DNA of 64,000 nucleotides from an uncultured Alphaproteobacteria bacterium (GTDB lineage Bacteria; Pseudomonadota; Alphaproteobacteria; Rs-D84). The notes below the pieces were generated by a model that was not told where the DNA came from, searched no databases, and saw only the letters and a list, made by a program, of their open reading frames with translations. Positions 19,478 to 27,135 of the stretch are shown piece after piece. Numbering within the stretch: the first letter of the stretch is position 1; every line of letters begins with the position of its first letter. The stretch is taken from assembly GCA_937903135.1 (NCBI GenBank), contig CALDAH010000028.1, positions 1 to 64,000 of the forward strand, written 5' to 3'. A program made the translations under genes and the position numbers.

Positions 19478-19721
19478 AGTGAAGTGGCTGTATGTGATTT
19501 AAATGCTGCAGCGGCGCGCATCAGAAATATGATTTAATATATTTTTGGGGAAAATTTTTTGGGCGCGAACGTAGTGATGTGATTGACAACCACGGAATGT
19601 TCAGAACCCGGTTATATAAGTTACAAGTCGGGGTGGCACCGCGCAAAATTGCGCCCCCGGTTATAAATTTACGGGTGCTGTTTAATAATCATAGTGCTCG
19701 GATAAAAACAAAGGGGCAGAT
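19478..19721 (+). promoter_or_regulatory. T-box-like leader of aspS, predicted to sense tRNA-Asp
   Basis: GGGTGGCACCGCG at 19631-19643 is an exact match to the T-box consensus (GGTGGNACCGCG). The bulge bases TGGC (19634-19637) are complementary to GCCA, the 3' end of a tRNA with discriminator G, as tRNA-Asp has. CGGGG before and CCCCG after form the antiterminator-type helix. Upstream, GGG/CCC and GAAC/GTTC build a stem (19561-19610) whose loop holds GAC at 19585-19587, an Asp codon followed by A; GAT at 19531 is an alternative. No T-run follows, but GCCCC of the 3' strand can pair with the aspS site GGGGC, so translational control is likely. Confidence 0.75.
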
Positions 19722-21476
19722 ATGTTATCACTGAAATCTAAATACAGAACGCATACATGCGGCGATTTAAACGCGGCAAATGTCGGGGAAAACGTTACGC
19801 TATCGGGTTGGGTACATCGTAAACGTGACCATGGGGCATTGCTGTTTATTGACCTGCGTGATAATTATGGAATAACGCAGTGTGTTTTTGATGGCGGGGA
19901 CGCGGAAATGGAAAAAATTCGCCCCGAGTCTGTTATTAAAATCACAGGAAAGGTTGTCGCCCGCGACGCAAGTGCCGTTAATGATAAAATACCGACCGGT
20001 GAAATTGAAATTCAGGCCACATCGTGCGAGGTGTTAACAAACGCAGACGTTTTGCCATTTCAGGTATTTGGCGATGACGGTTCGGTATCAGAAGATTTGC
20101 GTTTAAAGTATCGCTATATTGATCTGCGTCGTGAAACACTGCATAAAAATATTTTATTCCGTAATCGCGTAATGAAATTTTTACGTGATAAAATGTGGGA
20201 TATGGGATTTTCAGAATTCCAGACACCGATACTTACCGTATCTAGTCCCGAGGGGGCGCGCGATTATATCGTTCCATCACGTCATCATCATGGAATGTTT
20301 TATGCATTGCCCCAGGCGCCACAGCAGTTTAAACAGTTAATTCAAATATCCGGTTTTGATCGCTATTTTCAGATCGCACCGTGTTTTCGTGACGAAGATT
20401 TACGTGCCGATCGTTTGCTGGAATTTTACCAGTTGGATCTGGAAATGTCGTTTGTTGATCTGCCCGATATTCAGGCGGTCGGGGACGAATTAATACCGGC
20501 ATTAATTCGTGAATTTGTACCCGATGCAAAAATCGCAGATGAAATCCCGCATATCCCGTTCGAGGAAGCAATGCTAAAATACGGATGTGATAAACCGGAC
20601 CTGCGTAATCCGATTATTATATCCGATGTAACGGATGTTTTCCGTGGATCAGATTTCGCGATATTTGCAAATGCAATTGAAAACGGTGCGGTTGTTCGTG
20701 CAATACCTGCGCCGAATTCGGCCGATAAACCACGCAGCTGGTTTGATAAATTGGGTGACTATGCGGTCAAAGAACTAGGGCTTGGCGGTCTGGGATATAT
20801 TATTTTCGCGGACGAGCCAAAAGGCCCGGTCGCCAAGAAATTGGATGCGGCGCGCATCGCGGCACTGCGTGAAATTGCCGGGGATAATTCGTCGTTATTC
20901 TTTGTATGTGATACGGCCGCGAATGCCGCCAAGGCTGCCGGGAAACTGCGCATTAAGCTTGGTGATGATTTAGGCTTAATTGATCCAAAGGAATTTCGTT
21001 TATGCTGGATTGAAGATTTCCCGATGTATGAATTAAACGAAGAAACCGGTGCGATTGATTTTGGTCACAACCCGTTTAGTTTGCCAAAGGGCGAACTGGA
21101 TGGCGACCCGTTACAGATTAAGGCGAATCAGTTTGATATGGTATTAAACGGGGCCGAGATCTGCAGTGGCGGGCTGCGTAACTATAACCCTGAAACCATG
21201 GTAAAAGCGTTTGCGATTGCAGGATATGGCGAAGAGGTTGTAAAGCAAAAATTCGGCGGAATGTATGCAGCGTTTCAATACGGCGCGCCGCCGCACGGCG
21301 GATGTGCATTCGGAATTGACCGATTAATCCAGATTATGCTGGGTGAACAAAACCTGCGCGAGGTTGTTTTGTTCCCGACCAATCAGCGCGGCCAGGATTT
21401 AATGCTCGGCGCCCCGCGTGAGGTTACAGAACAGCAGCTGCGCGAGGTTCATATACAGGTTCGCAAAAAGAACTAA
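19722..21476 (+). CDS. aspS: Aspartate-tRNA ligase, bacterial type
   Basis: The 584-residue class IIb synthetase has the N-terminal OB-fold, motif 1 and flipping loop (FQTPILTVSSPEGARDYIVPSR), motif 2 (FRDEDLRADRLLEFYQLDLEMSF), the bacterial GAD insertion, and motif 3 (FGIDRLIQIMLGE). His37 in the RKRDHGA segment matches the His seen in non-discriminating AspRS, which also charge tRNA-Asn for later amidation; this is suggestive only. ATG 19722 follows AAAGGGGC by 7 nt, a site that can be sequestered by the leader. Confidence 0.97.
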   Translation: MLSLKSKYRTHTCGDLNAANVGENVTLSGWVHRKRDHGALLFIDLRDNYGITQCVFDGGDAEMEKIRPESVIKITGKVVARDASAVNDKIPTGEIEIQATSCEVLTNADVLPFQVFGDDGSVSEDLRLKYRYIDLRRETLHKNILFRNRVMKFLRDKMWDMGFSEFQTPILTVSSPEGARDYIVPSRHHHGMFYALPQAPQQFKQLIQISGFDRYFQIAPCFRDEDLRADRLLEFYQLDLEMSFVDLPDIQAVGDELIPALIREFVPDAKIADEIPHIPFEEAMLKYGCDKPDLRNPIIISDVTDVFRGSDFAIFANAIENGAVVRAIPAPNSADKPRSWFDKLGDYAVKELGLGGLGYIIFADEPKGPVAKKLDAARIAALREIAGDNSSLFFVCDTAANAAKAAGKLRIKLGDDLGLIDPKEFRLCWIEDFPMYELNEETGAIDFGHNPFSLPKGELDGDPLQIKANQFDMVLNGAEICSGGLRNYNPETMVKAFAIAGYGEEVVKQKFGGMYAAFQYGAPPHGGCAFGIDRLIQIMLGEQNLREVVLFPTNQRGQDLMLGAPREVTEQQLREVHIQVRKKN

Positions 21477-21493
21477 GATCGCGATCGCAGTTA

Positions 21494-21526
21494 AATCACC
21501 CGCATGTTCTGCGGGTGATTTTATTT
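21494..21526 (+). terminator. Terminator of aspS
   Basis: AATCACCCGCA (21494-21504), TGTTC loop, TGCGGGTGATT (21510-21520), then TTATTTTT. Confidence 0.85.
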
Positions 21527-21601
21527 TTACCACGATAAGAGAAATCATACCTATTACAACTAATTTTTTCCCATGTATAATTTATACAAAGGATGTGGGG
21601 T

Positions 21602-21958
21602 ATGGTTGATATTAATTCATTAGAATATTTATCTCAAACACTTGGGCTTAGCCCGTATCAGGAAAACCATCTGCGATTAAATCAGCATAAATATAACATG
21701 GGCCGGTTGGTAAAACGCGGCGGCGTTTTATATGCGCCACACGCCGGACGCGGCTTTATCCGTGGCATCGGGCGAGTATTATTTGGATGCCCGGCGGATT
21801 TAATCGGAAAAAATAAAACACTGTTAAAAAATCAGCGCGGTATTAAATTCTGCGCTGATGGATATCACTGCGTTCGTATCGGACGATTTACATATTATGC
21901 CGACCCGAATGGCCAGGCGGTTTCGCGTGAAATCTTTATGCGCGCATCACAGCGTTAA
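21602..21958 (+). CDS. Hypothetical protein, 118 residues
   Basis: A small soluble basic protein (MVDINSLEYLSQTLGL at its start) with HAGRGFIRGIGRVLFGCPADLIGKN in the middle. No family recognised. ATG 21602 is 8 nt after AAAGGA; the in-frame ATG at 21593 overlaps that site and is rejected. A promoter TTACAA-N16-TATAAT (TATAAT 21576-21581) precedes it, so it is transcribed alone, convergent with the AsmA-like gene whose stop is 6 nt away. Confidence 0.6.
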   Translation: MVDINSLEYLSQTLGLSPYQENHLRLNQHKYNMGRLVKRGGVLYAPHAGRGFIRGIGRVLFGCPADLIGKNKTLLKNQRGIKFCADGYHCVRIGRFTYYADPNGQAVSREIFMRASQR

Positions 21959-21964
21959 TCACGA

Positions 21965-24442
21965 TTAAAACTTTGTATGATTTTTTATAAACTCGCGCAT
22001 ATATGCCGGGTCAAAGTTTATCATAATCTCGGATAATGAATATTCACGACCGGTGCTGGAAATGTTAAGTTGTATCGGCGCAGGTGCAGGCGACGTCCCG
22101 CGCAGAATAATATCTGTCGCGACTGTCATTTCACCGTCTGTAATCGCCATTATTCCCGTGGCATCAACGTGACGAAGTTGTAATTCAAACGGGGATGTTG
22201 TTATAAAATTACCGTTTTCATATCGGCCGATGATATGCAGTTTCTTTAGCATACTTTGCCCGCCGCGCAATGCATCGGATAATGCGTATTCGGCATTTAG
22301 GGTGGTTATTTTATCCGCCGCGGCATAAAATTCATCAAATCCGATGCCGGATATATATCCGCCTTGGAATGTAATATCTGCGTCGCCGGCTAAATTATAT
22401 TTAATATCATGTGCGATTTTACCGGATGTTGTCATGTTTATTTCTGCCGTAATACTGCTGTCGCTAATATTTATTGGCATATCCGGTTTTAGCAGATAAC
22501 CGTTTATTGCAAACTTATTTAATTGAACAGATATATTATATTTATTTTTAACCTTTTCTATGATCGCCAGCATATTCCCGCGGGAACTGTCGGAAATTGA
22601 AAACGTCTGGGTATTAGGTTTTAAAGAATATATAAAATTACCGTATTCGTCCCCGTTATATATAACCCGTGACGCCGATAATGAAATATTTGCATTTAAA
22701 TCAAACGGCAGCATAACCGGCGACATAGTTAAAAATTCCATTTCGGCATAATTATCCAGGTATTCCTGGTTAACAAACGCATCCAGGTTAAATAGATCTG
22801 TATGCAGGGTAATCTGATCCCCGGATATGTTGCCGGTAAATTCTTGGCCCGCGATATTAATTGTTAAATCAGATACGTTTTTACTGCTATATGTTCCCGA
22901 TATGGTATATTCCAGATTGTTTAATAAACGGGTGTCAATATTGGATGCCCAGTCTTTTATATTTTTCCCACGGATATAAAAGCGATTATTTTCAGATACA
23001 AATGACCAGTTCCCGGAATGTGGTATAAACGTTAAACTGTTCGCATTCCATGAAAAATTCCCGATATCATTTAGCATAGTTTTAGGCAGAAACCAAATAT
23101 CCGGTGCGATATCGTGTATGGTTTTATCATTGGCAAATGTAAACGATGCACGTGTTTTTTTATCATCCGGGGCGATATCAAATGTCCCGCCGATATCTGA
23201 AAATTGAAAATTTACACGGCCGGATTTACCTAATCTTTTCAGATGTTTTTTTATTTCCCCTGCATCCGGCATTGGTTGGTCGGATTGAATAAATATCTCG
23301 AATATATCATCCGTGACGGATATGCTGCCGGTATACGGGCCGTATGTAAAATCACTGCATTTCCAATCGTTCGGGCGACCCGATAGTATGCACGTGGCAT
23401 TAGTTCCGTTATATGGCATATTTATCATTATATTATGCGCGCCGTTTTTATCAATTGTACCGCCGGTAATCGCGATATCATCCGCGATAATATTGGTAAT
23501 CTGCAGTTCATCGTGCGTTCCGATCGCATTAATTTTTAGGTGTTTAAAATCAAAGTCTGCAAATTTAAGGTCGCCATAAAAATCCAGGTTAAAGCTGGTT
23601 TTATGAAAAATCCGGCTGGGGTTTAGCAGGAATGAAAAATCATAATCCATGTTATCGGATGATAATTGAATTACTTTATCGCCGTTTGGTAACAGCTTAA
23701 TATTTCCGGCAAAGTCATTCGCAACGATATTTGTAAAATCAAATCCATAAGCGCCGTCCCAGTCAAAGTTCATAGACAGTGACACGGTTTGATTAATCAC
23801 CGGTTCGGTGAATTCAAACCACTGATTAATATTATCGGTTATAATTGACATATGCCCGCGGGCACTGCCGTCCGCATATAGTTGCCCGGTAATGTTTAGG
23901 TTATTATTTCTGTTTTTAATATGAAAATCACCGTTGTCATAGTCTATGTCATACCGGTGTTGGTTTGTGCGAACAATTCCGGAAAATTTTCCCTGCGAAA
24001 CGGTTGCGCGGACAATCTCATAGTCTTTGTCCATAAACCGGGCGATGCTGTTGTTTATAGATATTTTGCTTGGGAAATTCTGTGGCTCAAGGCTTGTTAT
24101 ATTAATCTTTGCCCCATAAACACTGATTTGCCCGGATAGCTTTGCCCGATCAATATTAAACATATCGTGCAACGGTATTGTAAACATTACAGCACGCGCA
24201 TTGGCATCCATAACGGATACGTTATGTGCAACAATTGTTGCACGGCCGAGCAGACTAAAGTGAATATCCCCATGAATCTGGGCCGCCATACCGGTCTGAT
24301 CGGCGATTGCATGTTCAATTTTAGGCTTTAAACGATTTAAATTAATCATTGGCGGGATAAAAATAATTGCCATAAAAATCCCGGCCAGCAATATAACAGC
24401 GGACCATAAAAATATACGTTTATTTTTAGGGTTTAATACCAT
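21965..24442 (-). CDS. AsmA-family envelope protein
   Basis: An 825-residue protein with one N-terminal signal anchor (IFLWSAVILLAGIFMAIIF) and a long beta-rich periplasmic body beginning with the AsmA signature (INLNRLKPKIEHAIADQTGMAAQIHGDIHFSLLGRATIVAHNVSV), ending in the C-terminal repeat region (GDADITFQGGYISGIGFDEFY). AsmA-like proteins form long grooves thought to carry phospholipids across the periplasm to the outer membrane. Its start is preceded by AAGAGAAGAGAGA. It shares a promoter region with uvrB, transcribed the other way. Confidence 0.82.
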   Translation of the reverse strand: MVLNPKNKRIFLWSAVILLAGIFMAIIFIPPMINLNRLKPKIEHAIADQTGMAAQIHGDIHFSLLGRATIVAHNVSVMDANARAVMFTIPLHDMFNIDRAKLSGQISVYGAKINITSLEPQNFPSKISINNSIARFMDKDYEIVRATVSQGKFSGIVRTNQHRYDIDYDNGDFHIKNRNNNLNITGQLYADGSARGHMSIITDNINQWFEFTEPVINQTVSLSMNFDWDGAYGFDFTNIVANDFAGNIKLLPNGDKVIQLSSDNMDYDFSFLLNPSRIFHKTSFNLDFYGDLKFADFDFKHLKINAIGTHDELQITNIIADDIAITGGTIDKNGAHNIMINMPYNGTNATCILSGRPNDWKCSDFTYGPYTGSISVTDDIFEIFIQSDQPMPDAGEIKKHLKRLGKSGRVNFQFSDIGGTFDIAPDDKKTRASFTFANDKTIHDIAPDIWFLPKTMLNDIGNFSWNANSLTFIPHSGNWSFVSENNRFYIRGKNIKDWASNIDTRLLNNLEYTISGTYSSKNVSDLTINIAGQEFTGNISGDQITLHTDLFNLDAFVNQEYLDNYAEMEFLTMSPVMLPFDLNANISLSASRVIYNGDEYGNFIYSLKPNTQTFSISDSSRGNMLAIIEKVKNKYNISVQLNKFAINGYLLKPDMPINISDSSITAEINMTTSGKIAHDIKYNLAGDADITFQGGYISGIGFDEFYAAADKITTLNAEYALSDALRGGQSMLKKLHIIGRYENGNFITTSPFELQLRHVDATGIMAITDGEMTVATDIILRGTSPAPAPIQLNISSTGREYSLSEIMINFDPAYMREFIKNHTKF

Positions 24443-24452
24443 TCTCTCTTCT

Positions 24453-24471
24453 CTTGTATTTTGATTATAAT
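24453..24471 (+). promoter_or_regulatory. uvrB promoter region
   Basis: TATAAT at 24466-24471 lies 11 nt before the uvrB ATG with no clear -35 and no Shine-Dalgarno. CTTGTAT at 24453-24459 equals the left half of the palindrome over the recA promoter (52070-52090), so it could be a shared damage-response element. Confidence 0.4.
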
Positions 24472-24482
24472 GAATTATAGTT

Positions 24483-26480
24483 ATGCTTGTGAATAAAAAA
24501 ATATTTAATCTTGAAAGTAATTATCAGCCGACAGGGGATCAGCCGTCGGCAATTGCTGAACTGGTATCCGGTGTTCGTGACGGTCGTCGCAGTCAGGTAC
24601 TGCTAGGGGTTACAGGTTCGGGTAAAACATTTACCATGGCAAATGTAATAGCCGAGCTCGGACGCCCCGCGCTGATTATGGCACCGAATAAGATTTTAGC
24701 AGCGCAGCTTTATACGGAAATGAAATCATTTTTCCCGCATAACCATGTTGAATATTTTGTATCATACTATGACTATTATCAGCCCGAGGCGTATATGCCA
24801 ACAACTGATACGTATATTGACAAAGATGCGTCTATTAACGAACAGCTTGATCGTATGCGCCACAGTGCGACGCGTGCAATGCTAGAAGAACGCGACGTTG
24901 TCGTCGTATCGTCGGTATCGTCAATTTACGGTATGGGATCGCCCGAGCAGTATTCGGGAATGCGACTGGTATTAAATGCCGGGGATAAAATCGGAATAAA
25001 AGATGTAACCCGGGCGTTGGTTGATATTCAATATAAACGAAATGATACCGCATTTGAACGCGGGGATTTTCGCGTCCGCGGGGATATATTGGATGTATTC
25101 CCATCCCACGCCCAGGATCGCGCATGGAAGTTATCGTTCTGGGGCGACGAGATAGAAGAAATCTGGGAATTTGACACGCTTACCGGGGCAAAGCTGCATC
25201 GGCTGGATAGGATTGCGATTTACCCAAATACGCACTATGCGACCCCAATGCCAAGTATACTGCAGGCAATCGGCCAGATACGAACGGATTTAGATGAACG
25301 GTTAAAATACTTCCGTGATAATATGAAGCTGTTAGAGGAACAGCGTCTGCGCGAACGTGTTAATTTTGACATAGAGATGATGGAATCTACCGGGACGTGT
25401 CGGGGGATTGAAAACTATTCGCGTTATCTATCGGGACGCGCCCCGGGGCAGCCGCCGCCGACGTTGTTTGAATATCTGCCGCGCGATGCTGTTTTGTTTA
25501 TTGATGAAAGTCATGTTACCGTCCCGCAGATATCGGCGATGTCCCGCGGGGATCGCGCACGAAAGGAAACACTGTCCCAGTATGGATTCCGTCTGCCGGC
25601 GTGTATTGATAACCGGCCGCTGACGTTTGATGAATGGGATGCGCTGCGCCCGCAGACAATTTTCGTATCGGCAACGCCTGCGGAATGGGAACTGGCCCAG
25701 GCAAACGGGATCGTATCCGAACAGGTTATTCGGCCGACGGGGCTGCTTGATCCGATATGCGAGGTGCGACCGACCGAACACCAGGTTGATGACCTGTTGC
25801 ATTCGGTAAAATCGGTCAAAGGGCGCGTGTTGGTAACCACACTTACCAAGAAGATGGCCGAACAGTTAACGGATTATTTAAACGAAAACGGGGTCAGGGC
25901 GAAATACCTGCACAGTGATATTGAAACGCTGGAACGTATTGAGTTATTACGCGATCTGCGTTTGGGTAAATATGATGTTTTGGTCGGAATTAATTTGCTA
26001 CGCGAAGGGCTGGATGTTCCCGAATGCGAACTGGTTGCAATTATGGACGCGGACAAGGAAGGGTTTCTGCGTTCGACGCGCAGCCTTATTCAAACGATCG
26101 GTCGTGCGGCGCGAAATGCGAATGGGCGTGTAATTTTATACGCGGATCGCATAACGGATTCTATGCGGGCGGCATTGGATGAAACGGCACGGCGTCGGGA
26201 AAAACAGATGGCATATAACACCGCGCATAACATTACCCCTAAAACCGTTGAAAAGGCAGTGTTTAGCGAGGTTGCAGAAAAAGAAGAAAAGACCGATAAA
26301 CGTCGTCGCTTTGTTTATGATAAATCCGGCGGTGTAATGGATGCTGCGACGCTGCGCCGCGAGATAAAGGATTTAACGAAAAAAATGCGTCGTGCGGCCG
26401 AAGATCTGGAATTTGAAACCGCGGCCGAACTGCGTGATGCAATTCATAAACTGGAAGATGATTTATTGTTACTGGAGTAG
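24483..26480 (+). CDS. uvrB: Excinuclease ABC subunit B
   Basis: The 665-residue UvrB opens damaged DNA with UvrA and hands it to UvrC. Motifs: Walker A LLGVTGSGKTFTMAN, the damage-verifying beta-hairpin region (YYDYYQPEAYMPTTDTYIDKD), DESHVTVPQ, helicase motifs V and VI (LLREGLDVPE, QTIGRAARN), and the C-terminal UVR domain (RREIKDLTKKMRRAAEDLEFE) that contacts UvrC. The ATG lies only 11 nt behind a -10 box, so the leader is very short. tsaE starts 3 nt after its stop. Confidence 0.98.
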   Translation: MLVNKKIFNLESNYQPTGDQPSAIAELVSGVRDGRRSQVLLGVTGSGKTFTMANVIAELGRPALIMAPNKILAAQLYTEMKSFFPHNHVEYFVSYYDYYQPEAYMPTTDTYIDKDASINEQLDRMRHSATRAMLEERDVVVVSSVSSIYGMGSPEQYSGMRLVLNAGDKIGIKDVTRALVDIQYKRNDTAFERGDFRVRGDILDVFPSHAQDRAWKLSFWGDEIEEIWEFDTLTGAKLHRLDRIAIYPNTHYATPMPSILQAIGQIRTDLDERLKYFRDNMKLLEEQRLRERVNFDIEMMESTGTCRGIENYSRYLSGRAPGQPPPTLFEYLPRDAVLFIDESHVTVPQISAMSRGDRARKETLSQYGFRLPACIDNRPLTFDEWDALRPQTIFVSATPAEWELAQANGIVSEQVIRPTGLLDPICEVRPTEHQVDDLLHSVKSVKGRVLVTTLTKKMAEQLTDYLNENGVRAKYLHSDIETLERIELLRDLRLGKYDVLVGINLLREGLDVPECELVAIMDADKEGFLRSTRSLIQTIGRAARNANGRVILYADRITDSMRAALDETARRREKQMAYNTAHNITPKTVEKAVFSEVAEKEEKTDKRRRFVYDKSGGVMDAATLRREIKDLTKKMRRAAEDLEFETAAELRDAIHKLEDDLLLLE

Positions 26481-26483
26481 GGT

Positions 26484-26888
26484 ATGATTAAAAACGAATA
26501 TATTTTACCGAATTTAGATGCCACGCATAAATTCGCACGTGATTTTGCCCGGCAATTAACCGCGCCCGTGGTCGTTGCACTGCACGGGGATTTAGGGATG
26601 GGAAAATCCGAAATCGCACGAACAATAATTCAGACGCTACGCGGCGACGATACTGTCGTCCCGAGTCCAACGTTTACAATCGTTCAGAGCTATGATGGGA
26701 TTTCGCACTTTGATCTATATCGTATATCGGACGTGTCGGAATTAACGGAAATCGGTCTGCGGCATGCGATGGATAATGATATTACATTAATAGAATGGCC
26801 TGATATCGCCGCGGATATTTTACCGAATGATACTATTCACCTTTATATCACCGAATATGGGGACGGGCGAAAAATTGTTATAAAATAA
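26484..26888 (+). CDS. tsaE: tRNA threonylcarbamoyladenosine biosynthesis ATPase
   Basis: A 134-residue P-loop protein of the TsaE family: HGDLGMGKSEIARTII (Walker A), VPSPTFTIVQSYDG, HFDLYRI and a final LIEWPDIAADILP. TsaE acts with TsaB and TsaD to make t6A37 of ANN-decoding tRNAs. The residue after the P-loop Lys-Ser is Glu rather than Thr, a small difference. It starts 3 nt after uvrB behind GGAGTAGGG and is cotranscribed with it. Confidence 0.93.
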   Translation: MIKNEYILPNLDATHKFARDFARQLTAPVVVALHGDLGMGKSEIARTIIQTLRGDDTVVPSPTFTIVQSYDGISHFDLYRISDVSELTEIGLRHAMDNDITLIEWPDIAADILPNDTIHLYITEYGDGRKIVIK

Positions 26889-26904
26889 TAATCCGTCATC
26901 GCGC

Positions 26905-27110
26905 AAAGAAGTAATAGAGCCGCCTGGGAAATCGTCCCTGTTGAATATATTTGCCGGCGAATGCATAGTGTTTATGGTTATTTAATTATAACCGGCGCGA
27001 ATGTAAATTCGCAAATGCGAACACTGCACATGCGGGCTTTTATAGCCCCGAACCCACATCCCTATGATTTGGTTTATCGCTAAATCTTAAAAGCATTGTT
27101 TGTATAGAAA
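26905..27110 (+). ncRNA. Candidate structured RNA between tsaE and the FtsA-Rpe gene
   Basis: The 245 nt between these convergent genes holds no gene. It has strong nested stems: AGTGTT/AACACT (about 26966-27016) enclosing GGTTAT/ATAACC and GCGAAT/ATTCGC hairpins, plus GGGCT/AGCCC near 27037 and GGG/CCC near 26930. A strong terminator follows at 27111. Orientation is inferred from that T-run. No known RNA family was recognised; it may instead be a long 3' UTR of uvrB-tsaE. Confidence 0.4.
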
Positions 27111-27135
27111 ATCCCGGGTAGATCCCGGGATTTTT
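27111..27135. terminator. Terminator between the candidate RNA and ftsA-rpe
   Basis: ATCCCGGG (27111-27118), TAGAT loop, CCCGGGAT (27124-27131), TTTTT on the plus strand; the minus strand has a weaker T-run, so it can serve both sides. Confidence 0.8.
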
